Below are positions 34,805 through 48,900 of a stretch of DNA of 64,000 nucleotides, one piece after another; the stretch's first letter is position 1; each line of letters opens with the position of its first letter. The position numbers and the translations under genes are program-made. Source of the stretch: Vitellaria paradoxa (Eukaryota > Streptophyta > Magnoliopsida > Ericales > Sapotaceae); the NCBI GenBank assembly GCA_019916065.1, contig CM034243.1, positions 4,650,001 to 4,714,000 of the forward strand. Direction: 5' to 3'. The notes beneath the pieces are model-generated. The model did not search any database. It was not told the origin of the DNA and worked only from the letters and a program-made list of their open reading frames with translations.

Positions 34805-37800
34805 TTTTTTTTTTACACTTTTATATACCATGTCAATAACTGTGGAAATTGAATGGTACATATCAATGCCTTTTGTGGTAGGTTACTGTGTTTCAAAATT
34901 GTTGACACGTGTACGTAGTTTGGGAATTGTTTTGTATAACAAGGTCATGTGACCAAGTGTATGACATTGATCCAGGTTGATGGAATTGTTACTACGTATA
35001 TATTTCTTGTCTTCCTGACATCTTGTTTTTAGCAGACTTATTTTTAGTATCTTTGACTTGATTGTTTATTTCAACTTAAAATTGGTATAGTGAACTTTTA
35101 AATAGTTACCGTGTTGGATTTGAAACCATAGTGTCAAATGTTAATTTACACTCTTAGCATTAATATATAGTTAAGTTTACAAATTATTGTTGATTTACTT
35201 GGATTGTATTTGTATTTAACTATTTATGTATTTGAAATCAATAGATTTTGAGCCATTTATTCAAGGTGTGTTGCTTAATTATTTTTTTTTTTGGGGTTAA
35301 TTTATGTACGAATTTCATTATGAATTTGAGTGGTTTATTGTAGATTATGAGGGATTGAAATTATCACAATATATATATATTTGAAATATTTTATAATAAT
35401 GACTCTTCTAGTTTATAAAGTTCTGTTAGAAATATTTGTGAGGCATATATTCTTGCATAAATTGATGCATCAGGTGGTCCCACATCCGCAAAGTTTGGTA
35501 AACTAAGGTGTAGTAGTTTTTTTAGTTAATTATTTTTTTATATATTTTTTTCTTAAAATTCAATTATTTTATTTATTTAATAATTTTTAGGCATGTTAAA
35601 AAAAAAAAATTAGAGTTGTCCACTCATATCTTGCTACTGTATAGGCAGCGTTGGTGAGATCGACATCACTTATCATATGTCATGACTAAAAAGGATGTTT
35701 GGTCACGGGTAGTAGGCTATCAGTCCACAGAGCTTAGATTAGTGGCTATCAACTTAAAGAAAGGCTTGGAAAAGTTTTGTAGAAAACTTGGTAAGAAGGC
35801 AACGAATTATGATCTCATTTTTCCAATCCCTTGGTCCCCTCTTCTTTCCAAAAAAAAAAAAACCCACTCTTCTTCAGCCAACACCAAAAAGGTGTTAGGT
35901 CACAGGTACTAGGCTGTCTATCTACAGAGATTAGATTAGTGGCCATCACTCGAAGAAAGGCTTGGAAAAGTTTTGTTGAGAACTTAGTAGGGAGGCAACG
36001 AATTATGATCTTATTTTTCCAATCCCTTGGTCCCTTCTACTTTTTCCCCAAAAAAACCTACTCTTCTTCAACCAACTTTCAACTAATAAATGCCATTTTG
36101 GTAGATTCTTATCTTATTTCTTTACAACTTTAATAAAAAATGTATTGTAATGACGTAATAATAAACTTTTTTGCAATAAGAAAATATTTTAATGTTTATT
36201 TCTTATTTTTCTTAAGTGGTTGACCTATTTAAAAGCTCTCACTGTATAACATTGTTTTTATATTTTATTTACATAATTTTAAATAATATAATAAAGAATT
36301 AGATAGAAATTTATTGATTTGAGAATCAAAATCTTGCCGTCATAAATGTTGGGACTGTTCCTCTAGCAATCGAGGTAGCATTTGAAGCATCAAAAGATTT
36401 TTTTTTATTAAGGTTGGGTGTTTGGTGTATTCCTTCAAAAGTTAGAAAAAAATTTATAAAATTTGAAAAAAGTTATTAAAAGTTAAAGAAAGTCAATTTT
36501 TTTTTTGAAAAAGTTAGAAAGATTTGAAAAAGGTTGAAAAAAGTTAGAATTTGTTAAAAAATTTTTGTGCTCCAAATAGTACCTAAACGTTATTGAAAGT
36601 TTTCATGGCTAAATTTATTGTTTGGTAACTTTATATTTCATAATATTAGGTGAAAATTTAATTTAGAAAATTATTTTTGAAAAAATAAAATTGATAAATA
36701 CATGTGATACTAATTAATATCGATCACTTGTTTGTCTTGAACAAATCGTCAATTATTATTATTTTTTTTAAGATTATGCGCTTATTTGAATTAATTTGAT
36801 TTAATTAAAGGTTGCAACAATGACAGCTTCATCTTTTGCCTCTTGACCTTACTTTCCTGTCCCCTTTTTTTTTTTTTTTAAATGTTTGTCCAAAATTAGG
36901 CTCATGTATAACTCTAAATTTGCAGGCTTTGGACGATTCCTTGAATAATATTATTGTCTCCGCAAAGTTGGCTTTTGTCTATACCTTATTTTATTTTTGT
37001 TTGCTAAGTGGTAAGCCGATTCTTTATTCTATTTTATTTTTAATTCAATAGCTTGAAGAGTTACATTTAATCCAATAACTTGAGAATATTTGATAAAAAG
37101 AGTCATAATTCAGTCGTTGGATTTAATTCAATAACCTTATGAATTACATTTAATCTAATAACTTAAAGATATTTGATGAAAAAAGTCATGATTCTTCTTG
37201 AATTGCTGTGAAAGAAGGTTAAAATTATTGCACTAACATCAAAATTGATCTCATCCATATATTTTTTTTGTCTTTTATATTATATCTATATTGGTAGGCC
37301 TGTTTTCTCTACCGTGTCTAGGTTAGATTGTTTCGTTCTAATTTTATCGGATGTCCTCAAAGGGATAGGTTTGAATGTTAGTAGGGTCTCTCTAGAGAGG
37401 GAAAAAGGACTTCTATTAATGCATTCATTCATGATTTTTAAAGTTGATGAAAAATACAAGCAATGAAAAAAAAAAAAAAGAATTACGCTTTATTTTTAAG
37501 ATTTAATTAAAAAACATATAAACTATTTTAGTTTAAAAGTTAACAAGTAATTCCATCATAATTTGGACTAAACTGTAAAATTAATTGAGAAAAAATACTT
37601 TTACAAAAATAAACAAATAAAAGCACATTTTGATTGCTCTTTACGTTAAAAGAAAATATTATTTTATTTTTTAAATAGACTTAATTTACTTCTATTTTTT
37701 AAAATAATATTTTACGAACAATCATAGCTGAGTCTATATCGCACGTGTGACACAAATCTAATTGAAATTAATTTTTTTTTTTTATAATTTTGTATTTTAA

Positions 37801-39440
37801 GTCCAAATTATAAAAAAATTGTATATTAATTTTTAAATTAGATCAGCCATGAGTTTTTATTCAAACTACATTGGGACAAAGTATAATTGTCTTAAAAAAA
37901 AATACTTTTTTGTATTTTCTTTTGAGTGAATAAGAACATAGATATATAATTAAACATGAAGACGAGTACATCCAAAGATTGGTGATAGTTGGCGATAATG
38001 CGAGGAGTGTTGACAGCACACAAATGATAACAATAGATGCAGGCTTGGCCTCGAGAAACTGGGGCAGAGAAAGCAACTCCCAGCTAGCTTTCAACTTTGC
38101 CGGATACCCACTCTTGCAGGGTCGTCGCGGCCAATGATACAAGTAACCACAAGCGCAAAGTACAAATTATGGGGGGTCCAAATTTAAATGAACTCTTCCC
38201 ATCATCACAATTGTCCACTTCCACTCTCATCCCATCCCCATGTGACCACTTTTTCACTTCAACAACGAGAAGCCCACCGTGCATGGGACCATTTGGAGTT
38301 ATGAAATGTTCCAAAAGTTTTAAATTATAAAATTTTTTATAAATTCTAATAAATTTTTACATATTTATAAAGAGTTCTGTACAAAAATTCTAATATGTTG
38401 GAATGAAAATCTTTTCTTAGAATCCGTTTGAACGAACTGTTCGAACGAATTTTTTTACTGTTTATCTTTATCTTCTTATAATTTATTAGTTGTACTTTAA
38501 ATATAAAAAAAAATTTATCAAATCACATTTTATTACGACATGTAAAACTTTAAACTATACCAGAAACATGACTAAGCGAGGTGAGGTCTAATGAAAATAA
38601 ATGCCTCATTTTCTTTGAAAATTATATTTACATTCTATTATTTTGTGCTAATTATTTAAAAATTATACTTTTGTTTCGTAATTTTTCCCTTTTTCATTTT
38701 AATCTTATTGATTTAAAAATTATATTTCTCTCTCCCGTTAGTTATAAATTCTTAGATCACTTCTGAACATTACTATATATAAATAATACAGGATGCGTAT
38801 GATCTAGATTTAGTGATGATAGGTGTGCCAAATTTTTTCTAAAAAAAATAAAAAGTATGTAAAAGTTGGTTTATTGTGTATTTGGCATGTAAGAGAGTGT
38901 TTGGAGCGATAAAAATTGAGATAAAATATAAATTTGTAATTCGTGCAGTGAGATAATTTTTAGAGATTTTTAGAGTAATTCAGTACGTCAAATGTTCTTT
39001 TAGTGTTTCTCGAAAAATATAAAAAATTTAAAAAAATATTTGATAAAAATTAGATAAAATAAAAATAATTTGATAAAAGTTAAAAAAAATTAGAGAAAGT
39101 TTAATAGAAGTTGGAAGAAACTAGTAAAAGTTAGAGAAATTTGAAAATCTTTATGTGGAGAAAATTAGTAAAAAATTAGAAAATTTTGACGAAGGGTAAA
39201 GTTTTTTTGTTGAAATTTAGAACTTCGGAACATATTTTAGTGACCCAAAAAAAAAAAAAAAAAAACTCCATTAACAATGAGAATTACAACTGTACCCTAA
39301 CTCAACGGTGCCCAAAAGGCTAATCTACGGTTTTTTCAGTTTCTTTTCACCTTTTTAAGTTTGGATTGCGTTTCTAATAGAAATAATTAAATTCGCAATT
39401 GATCAATTAATTCCAGAATATCATTTTTCTTAATTTGTTA
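34805..39440. other. Intergenic region between the BI-1-like array and the ELMO gene
   Basis: I recognise no gene. It holds a tandem duplication at 35684-36090, a GC-richer stretch at 38040-38310 with overlapping open frames on both strands but no family I know, and a copy of the 'taattcgtgcagtgagataa' repeat at about 38890-39110. The remainder is AT-rich. Confidence 0.5.
35684..36090. repeat. Direct duplication, about 200-bp unit
   Basis: Two copies start near 35684 and 35887. They share 'gcttagattagtggc', 'gaaaggcttggaaaagtttt', 'ggcaacgaattatgatct' and 'tttttccaatcccttggtcc'. Open frames through it are short and differ between copies, so I do not call it coding. Confidence 0.8.
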
Positions 39441-39600
39441 TAAGCCCTTTCCATATATATATATATATATATATATATCTCTCTCTCTCTCTCTCTCTCT
39501 AGTCGCTAGCCCTGTACATATGAATGTCTACGTTATAATACACCCATATATAGAGAGAGAGAGAGGGCGTTTGTGAGAACTCTCATGGCGAATATGGCGT
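39440..39600 (+). promoter_or_regulatory. Promoter and transcription-start region of the ELMO-domain gene
   Basis: A (TA)n-(CT)n compound repeat at 39455-39500 is followed by 'cccatatatagagagagaga' at 39543-39562, which fits a TATA box with a GA-rich start region. A short upstream open frame starts at 39585. Confidence 0.5.
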
Positions 39601-39620
39601 TACCGATCTTGAAACCCTAG
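39585..39620 (+). CDS. Upstream open reading frame in the ELMO 5' leader
   Basis: An ATG at 39585 opens an 11-codon frame (MANMALPILKP) that stops at 39618-39620, about 330 bases before the main start. A second tiny frame (ATG GCG GTT TAG) begins at 39923. If the transcript starts upstream of 39585, these could limit translation of the main frame. Whether the first one is within the transcript is unknown. Confidence 0.35.
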   Translation: MANMALPILKP

Positions 39621-39952
39621 TTATTTTCTGCTAAGGAATAGCAGATTATCTTCTAGTACCGGTTCTGCTATTGGTCGACGAGAGCGTTCATTTGGTTCGA
39701 AGACGCGTAAGAATTTCTCGTTCTTCGAAGTCGCTCTGCTTGAATCTTTCGTACTGCAAATTAGTTATTGCCGGCTTATGATCTGATTCGGCTGCATTTT
39801 CAACTGATAGCGACCAGCAAGTATGTGGTGGTTTTTGGTCTGAATCTAGCGAGTTCAGTTGGAGAAATTGTTTGCTCTGTTTTGGTTATCGCGCTTGCCT
39901 GATTCAAAGGTCTGGTTTGTCAATGGCGGTTTAGTTTCTTTTGAAGGCTGAT

Positions 39953-42900
39953 ATGGATGATCGAGGTGAATCATTTGTAGCTGTTAGGAGGATTTCGCAA
40001 GGTCTCGACCGAGGCAACCCCTGCCATTCAACTTCTGGTATATTCTGTGAACTGATTGTTTTTATCCCTAAAAATGATATTGTTCAGAGTTCCTATTTAT
40101 GTGGGACGTTACATGCTGGCAACGAAGCAAGTACACTGCCATATCCGTATACACACCTAAATATGTGTCGCCACGTTGCGTGTCCAATTATTTTATAATT
40201 TTTCTTCAATTATATGATTCAAATAAGTTTAAATTTGAGTGGTCAAAACACTTTTCAAATCATAAAATCTTCTCTTATATTTTATTATGTTTTATATAAT
40301 CAATCATGTATTTGATTATTTTCTTGTAGATAGTATAACCAATGAAAATATATTAAACATTATGATTTTTTTTTTCCTTCCTATCATCAATTGTTTTAAA
40401 TCGTCGTATTCGTTTATGTGCTTCTTAGTATGCTGGTTTCCCAGTTCATGAAACTGATTATTATTTTCTTTGGATGTGGCCATGGTGAGTGGAAACTGAT
40501 TCTTCCTTTTCCTCTTCTATTTTATTTTTATTTTTTATTTTGTAATTTTTTTTGGGGGGGGGGGGGGATGGGGGTTGGGGCCTGCTAGCCAATTTAAGGT
40601 ATATACACAATAGATCTGATTTTAGTTTTGATTTCTTTTACATTTTTTTATTGTTTCTTCGTTTTCAGCTCATTTTTCTTCAGTCTATTAATTTATGACA
40701 GTTATAAAATTGGTCTGTGGTTATCTATCAAAAATAGGGGGAAAAAAAAGTAAAGTTAAATTGGAGTTTATGATTAAAAAATAGTAACGTTACATGCAGT
40801 TGTTTGGACTTGTGTGGATAATTTTGCGTAAGAACTGAAATGAAGCGTGCATACCAGAAACTTTGAGTACTTTTGAGTAGGTCTGGAGAGCAATGAATTT
40901 ATTGATATCTGCCATCTCATGGTATTGATGTTATTTGAAGAGTTAGAATGCTATTTTCATGTGGCAACGGCTGTGTTCTGTTACAGCTGAGGTTGTGGCA
41001 GGGTCAGCAGCATGGCTTGGAAGAAGTCTTTCTTGTGTTTGTGTCCAAAGCAGAGAGAGTGATGCTCGCCTGTCATTTGATTTGACTCCCGCCCAGGTTG
41101 CAAACATTCTATTGTTATGACTGACATGATTTCTCTCCTGCTTCTTGATATTGTGTCTTAATTATTATATACCTTATTTGATTTACAATGACGTTCAAGC
41201 AAAAACCAAAGCAAAAACCATGTTTTCTACTACTTGACATTGTGTTTTGTCTATTATTTACCCTATTTTATCTGCAATGTTTTTTTAACAGAATGAAATC
41301 CCATGATCAACGATGTTTGAATGCCACCTCTGAAAATATAAGCAGATCAACTTGTTTGTTTTTAATTTACTAGTTTTGCCCTATTTTCCTGCATGCAATG
41401 CATATTTAACAAGTGGTTGAACTTTCTATGATAAAGGTGCACTTGTAAGAGAGTTTTGATAATATTTTGGCAGCTAAAATAATAAGTCCCATTTTCCGAA
41501 TCTTTTTTTTTTTAATATTTCCCATCTTCCAAATCATTGCCTTTCTTCTTTGATGTCTTTTTATTTTATTATTATTATTATTATTATTATTTTAGGGATT
41601 TAACCTCTGCTAAAAGGTTACTGGAAATTACATGCACAAAATTTGAAGCTTTCAATGTCATTTTGAATCATCTTTGATTTTCATTGTTCGGAGCATTTAT
41701 TATCCTTAATGAGTCCTGTGATCCCTTATTTCCTTTCCTCATCAAATAAATAAAATCAACACCTCCAAAAGGGTGCTGAGATTTTCACCAAAGTTTGGAT
41801 GGAGTTAACACTAACCCTTGACAATGTGATGACGTGACCTAGTGTACCCTAATCCATAATGAGAGACTGAAGTAATGCAACTAATACAAGCTCAAGAAAG
41901 TTAATAAATCACAGGAAGTTCGACACTGGTCCCTGACTGATCACTTAATAGACAGCATTGGTCGAAACACCAATTAATAACAGCAGATGTCAAGTCATGA
42001 CAGACTATTGGAGTTAAAAAATGGAAGGCTTAACAATGACCAAAAAAAACAAAAAAAAACAAAAAAAAACAAAAAAACAAAATGATTACTAATCCAAATT
42101 GGATGGATGATAGATGTAAACATAGTGGAATTAAGTTGCTACTGCAATGTTTTCACTTTTCACCACATACATCAATGAAATTTAGCAATAGAAAAATATA
42201 TTGTGGATTTAAAGTTAAATGTGAGGCAGATGTGGGTAGGATAGGTTCAGTTAAATTGGAACAACTAGAGCAACAAAATCCATTCACTCCATCCGTTGTT
42301 TATGTATCAGGAAACAACAACAACTAAAGCAACCAAAAACCCTAATGCTTGAATGCTTGTTCTACCAGTCACAATCTATACATGTCTCTCTCTCTCTCTC
42401 TTTTTTTTTTTTTGGTTTTATTTTGTTTCCCAACCTTTTCTAGGTGCAATTTAATGATTAAGAAATGCCATAAAGTTGTGGATTTCTTTGTTTCACTTTG
42501 GTGTTGTCAGGAGGAATGCTTACAAAGGCTGCATAACCGTGTAGTTGTTGCCTATGATAGTTCAATTCCAGAACACCAGGTGCTTCTCTTGTTCAAGATT
42601 TAGGGAACTTGGAAATGATATAATATGTGGAAATGAGATTCATGTTTTCTAGATTTTACAATTGCTGTGTGTGCTTAGCTTTTTCTAATTGATCCAGCGA
42701 ATTAATTTATTTATATTAAAGCTTGAAGAGTGGGAATCTGGATTTTCATTCATTCTTTATTATTGCTGTGTTTAGGAAGCTCTGAGGGCTTTGTGGAACG
42801 CGGCCTTTCCTGAAGAAGATTTTTGTGGTTTAATATCTGAACAGTGGAAAGAAATGGGTTGGCAAGGGAAAGATCCATCTACAGACTTTAGGTACAGTAA

Positions 42901-45900
42901 TTATCCTTGTTTAACCTTTTGTTTTATCATTACTATTATTATTATGCATAACTCTTTCTTTGTCTCCCCTTTAGCTGTTTTGACATTTGGGTTTCTCTTG
43001 CAGGGGTGGGGGTTATATATCGCTGGAGAATTTGTTGTATTTTGCTAGGAATTTTCCGGTATGTTTCCCAGCTATGCATTATCCCTTCTCTCTCCTTTTC
43101 TCTTGACATGTTTCTGTATATTTTAATTTACTAGACAATCAAACATCACGTGTGATAATTTTTATAAACTGGCTTGGGGCTCAATCATGAAAATCAGCAG
43201 CCATGATGTGTTAACATATTTCCAATACATGGTTGACCCAAATTCCCAATAAATGTTCTGTTCACAATCATTTGAGTATTGCACGTCACTCTAATTAGGT
43301 GATTTATTTCTTGTACTGGACAGACTACGAGTGTCGTTAGTGCTTTACATCTAAATCTTCATGTGTAGAGATCTATCTGCCTACCTTAAATTATCTCCTA
43401 TATGATGTGCTGCTATGCATAAGTCCTTCCACTACCCTAGGGAGAACTTTGCATTTTTCAGAATCCACCTGTTGTTCCAGGTTCCAACTAGAACTTGTCT
43501 TGTTTACGTGAAATTTTTGAAATTTCGCTGTTCTCCCAGCAAGAAATGTATAAATTTAAACAAGAGTATATTAACTTGCAGTATGCATAAAATGAAGGCT
43601 AGAAGAACTTAATCAAGGTATTAGGTGTGCTTCCTCAATTCCCAATTTTCCCCTTTTGTTCTTTTTTGCGTGCTTTGTGGGCACAAAAACAAGCCACAAC
43701 AAGCTGTGTCCTCTGAGAACTTCATTGCAACCTGAACTCGGAGCTTACACTGTCACTTGATGTGTTGCTGCATAAGCTTTAGGCTGCTTTCTAAGATAAA
43801 TTTTCTTTTCTCATAATGGAGAATAAGCTAGGAGCCCTTATTCTCCATTGAAAGACACCTAATGTAACATCACATGCTCCTCTCTTCTTCTTTGATGCCT
43901 CACAGTCTCTTGCTAAGAAGCCTGATTCGGATATGGACATGCGATACGAATAATACACATGTACCTGTTGACATGACAATTTCAAAAGATTAGGACAAGT
44001 CACAGTAGGGACACATTAAAAATTAAATATATAGTTTTATATATATATACATGAAAATGTAAGTATTTATTCATTAGTTTTTTATTTGTATCTATTTTAG
44101 ACAATTCTATTCATACATAAATTGAAAGTTTCGTTTTTCAAAATTCTAAAATTTAAAAGAAGGGTTAATGGAGAAGGGATTGATAGATATATATTCATGT
44201 TATTGTCATCTTATTGATTAATCCAAGTTTTTATTCAAAATTACATTGTGGTTCATGCATGTTTAAGTAATGGAGGTGTGTCTCAAGTGTGACTTGAAGA
44301 GTGTCCAATTTTAAAAAAATAATATGACACACTAAGATAAGTATCCCACATGTGTTGGGAGAATGTCAATTTGACTTCCTAGAGGTGTCTATGCTTCTTA
44401 GGTCTCTTGCTTTGTTTCTGCAGTTGTTTCAAGATTCCCTTTGAGGGCCAATTATGGGCGTTTCACAAGTATGTTTAACTTTTTTTTAGTGTGCCACAAG
44501 TATAGACTTATTTATCTGTTTGAATTCATTAAAAAAAAAAAAAAATAACTCGTTCCATGGTTTGGCAGTGTCTGTCTAAGTTGTGTGACATTTTAATATC
44601 ACGATGAATGTGAAAAAATGCCTGCTTTATTGTGTCAAGTATTCTGAAAAGGTTCTGAGATTAGCATTTGGACAACATGGATGATTTCTGCTCATGTCAG
44701 CTAAACGACAGCCATTCTATCTGTAAGTAAATAAGAGATGGAATTCAAAGTGTCAAAATTCTGTTGTTACCAATCATGCGGTAACCTATTTTTGGGATGA
44801 TTCTGAACAATAAAAAATTAGATTCCAGAAATAAACTAGTGCTAATTCGTTAATTTGCATTTTTTTTTTTGAAAAAGATAAGTAAATGTTTATTAAAAGA
44901 ATAGAAGTCTATTTGAGCATCGATGTGATGCTAACACAAGACAAAACGGTAATTTGCATAAAATTTAATATTGCCATGATGCAGTGTTTGATATTTATGT
45001 TGCTTGAAGATTTCATTTTTTGAAAAATAATTGATTAAATTAATTGTTAAAATACGTGCATGATGTAACATAGCTACAATGTAGAATCCATTTAACAATC
45101 AATTAAATTGTCTGAAAAAGAAAATATTTGAAAGGATTTTGGTTTACTAAAAAGAATGTCGACATTTTGATAGTTAAGAGGGTTCTTCTTTGTGCCTCAA
45201 GGCACAAATATTAATGGTTAGGATAGAAGGTTGTCCCTACTTGTGTTGTTATAAGAATTGGATCAGACTGGCTGATTGAACTGGTTCACCTAGAAACCGG
45301 CAGGTCGGCCTCAGCCAGATTGGTTTAATGCTGTGGATTGGTGGATAATATGGTAGCTGGCTAGTTTGACTTTGCTTTGGCCACTGCCTTAACCAAAAGA
45401 TTAAAAACTGGTGCGCCCGAGGCTCAAACTTGGTCGAGTAACATGGAGGTGTTACAAGGTTGCCATTTTGCCAATGGCCTTTTGGTTGTATTTTGCTTTT
45501 CCATGTATTAAATGTAAAGTTAAACAATATAATAGTTAAAGTATATATAATTTTATGATGCCGGATGAACTATTGATTCAACCAATAACTATGAATCGAT
45601 ACTTTCACCGGTTCTATGTGGGGTTCAGTTCTGATAACCATGCCCACTTGTGTTCATTACATTTCAGTCAAGTACTCCAAAGTGTCCCCTGAAGTATCTA
45701 TCCCTTTATTGGCTGTTGCTTCCTTTGTGTATTCACTTTGATACTGAACTTGTAGGTGTATGCTAGTATGCTTCATTAGCAAGCATTGAAAGCTGAGGAA
45801 ATATCATGTTAAAGACTTGTCGCATGGAAAGTTCACCTCCTCCATCCTATGATTCTTTTCACATGTGCCAATAGCATGCAATGAAAGCATCAAACTAATT

Positions 45901-48900
45901 TGATTTGGATCCACTGTAGATGTGTTGGTTTCTTTCAGTTAACTCTTGCTGGAGCTGTCTATAGAATTTTTACTAGTGAGATAAATCAACTTCCTTCCTT
46001 TATCAAGAGTTGCGTATAAGACTTGCTTGGATATTCGAACAATATTAGTATGTATTTAGTTGAAAATCTGAATTGAGCATTGAGCTGTTTATATAATTTT
46101 TACCAATGAGATAAATCAATTGACTTTCTTTATCAAGAGTTGCCTATAAGACTTGCTTATATAACAACTCATTCAAACAGTATTAGGCTCCATGGATATG
46201 TGAGTATGTATTTTGTTTAAAATCTAAATCAAGCATCATACCTTTCTTAAATGTGCTTTCTTCACACTGTGCATGCAGTCTAACCCTGGACTCTGTTTTA
46301 TTTTTCTAGTTATGCATGTTTTAGTTCATCTATTTAAAACTTGTCAAGCATTTTTTGCAGAAATCCTTCCAGGATCTTCTCTGGAAGCAGGAAGGAGACC
46401 GGGCCATGTGGGAATATCCATTTGCTGTTGCCGGCGTGAACATCACATTCATGCTTATTCAGATGCTTGACCTTGAAGCAGGTTTTCTGATTTTTCTGTT
46501 TTACCCTTGCCTTTTGAATGATTTTATAATTTTGTAAGTTCTTGACTAAACAGTAGAAGATTTTCTAGTTTTTTAACTTTCTCAATGGAACTTGTATTCT
46601 GTGTTAGTTCTTTGTGTGAATTCCTAGGCTGCACCCTGCTTCTCATTATTGTTCTTTGGCTTTTATTGAATCAGTGATTATTTGGACCTCCAGAGAGATA
46701 AAATAATTACATTATGCTATGTATCTGGTTGAAATGTTTTTTTTTTCTGTCTTGTTGCTTTAGTATGAATATCTTTTATTAGGTAGCTTTAAACTAAATT
46801 CATCTTTGGATTTTGAGAATCAAGGCTTTATTTATTATGTTACTAGATGTGTGGGTGCATGTGTCTTGGCGCAACGGTATTAAGGTTGCTTATTTGCAAC
46901 ATAGAGGTTGTGGGTTTAGTGCTCGGAAAACAGTAGGACAGGACTTCATACATTGCTCCTAACAGTTACAAAATTTAAATGTGAAATTTCATGAACTTTT
47001 GGAAGACCATTTATACAATACTTAAATAATGAATAGTTTTTAACAGAAAAGGCTTTACCAGACTTCATCGCATACTTACGGTGTTTCCTTATTGTAATTA
47101 TATATATATATATATATATTATTTGGTTGTAATAATGACAACCACTTACTAGGGCCCTTTTTGTGTTTTGTTTTTGTTGTTTTCAACTTCTGTACTCCCC
47201 CCCCCCCCCCAAAAAAAAAAAATCAACCTCTTATCAAACCGTCTTATAAGGGAGCATTTGGAGTTCCAAAAAAGTTTAATAAAGATCAAAAGTTGGTGTT
47301 AATGTGATGTAAAAGTGACACATGGTGAAATTTGATTGGAGAAATTTGAAAACTTTTGAAGTTTTTTGAAATTTTTTGAAAAAATTTGGGGATGCAAACG
47401 GCTCGTAAATTGGAAAAAAAAAAAAAAGCCCAAAAAGGTGAAACAGAGGGAATATAATTTTATTTTCATTGGATATCCAAATTATAGTCCCTCATCTGTC
47501 TGCTTGCCTACCTAAAACTTCTTTTGTTCTGTAGTGTTAGATAAAATCATAAATGGGCTCAAGAATGCAGGGCTGGAGCTTCGGGGTGGTTTTGTGTAGA
47601 TCTTTGTCTCCCCTGCCCCATTAGAATATGATTCTACAAAATGTTAGATTTGCGTCTCAATTCAATTTAACTGCTAATTTTGTGCTTCAACTTTGCAGTA
47701 AAGCCACGAACTATGGTAGGAGCAACATTCTTGAAGTTTCTTGCAGGTATGGCCTTGTCATGAGTAAATAATAAAGCATCGTTTATGTAGATAATTTTGA
47801 ATAGCACATGAATGGAAATGCTTTGAAGTATTTTGAGGGCACTAAAATATGAAAACGCATAGAAATGTTTAAATATTTTGAGAATATTTCAAAAGTGGCA
47901 CAAAAATATGAAAATGCATAAAAGTATTTATTAGTTTAGCTGGAAATACATCTAATTCGTAAAGAAAGCACAAATTGAAATACAACCAAATATATAGAAA
48001 TGAATGGATTAATTAAACAATTTTGTTAGTTTGGTTTATTATGTCGTTATTTGACGTAATTGCTAATTTAGATGGGTTCGTGGGGGATGTTGTGCCAAAG
48101 GCACAGCTGGAGCACTTATTTTTAATCTAACAATTGATATGTCTAGTAAACCACCCAATGGTCCAAAGGTTAAAAGTAATTTTTTTTTTTTAGATAAATT
48201 TCTTCTGCCTATGCTCTCTCTCTAAACTTTCCCCCTCTCTCAATTCTTCCTCTCCATCTCTCTCCTTGAAAAGCCCCTCTCTCTACCAAGACGGTAGAGG
48301 TAGAGGACCTTTTTGTGGAGAGATGAGAGAGGAGGAGTTGAGAAAGAGGGGAAATTTAGAGAGAGAGCATAGGCGGAAGAAGAAATTTTATTTGAGAATA
48401 AAGTTACTTTTTCAATCTTGGGACTGTTGGATGGTTTATGAAACATATCAGCTGTTAGATTAAAAACACATGGCACAGCGGCCCCCACGAACCTATTTTT
48501 GAGAAGAGAGGAAGAGTTGAGAGGGGGGAAATTTAGAGAGAGAACATACTCAGAAGAAGAAAATTTATTTGAGAAAAAAAAATACTTTTAATTGTGGATC
48601 ATTGGATGGTTTATGTGACATATCAGCCGTTAAACTAAAATCACATGGCATAGTCGCCACCACGGACTAGTTTTTGGTGAAATAAAAACTTGTTTGGCCC
48701 TTTCATGAAAAGGGAAACATATTTTGTTCTTTGTTTTGGGGCTCCAACCATAATTTCTCTAATTAATGTTCATTCGTTTATTATTATTGGAAAATAAGGG
48801 CAAAAAACAGCTGTTTCTATCAATGTCAAGCATCTGCTTATCAGGGTGAAAACTGAAAATGAATTCGTGGCCTCATGAAAACTTACTTTGTTGAGAATGC

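Noticed and set aside
35682..36133. Open frames of 76 and 100 residues
   Set aside because: They fall in a direct duplication where the frame is not preserved between copies; no protein family is apparent.
37861..38330. Overlapping open frames on both strands (60-93 residues) in a GC-richer patch
   Set aside because: No family is recognised, neither strand has clear exon borders, and the two strands are equally open; possibly a gene relic but not supportable.
45249..45527. 92-residue minus-strand open frame in ELMO intron 5
   Set aside because: It lies wholly inside an inverted-repeat transposon-like element and has no recognisable domain.
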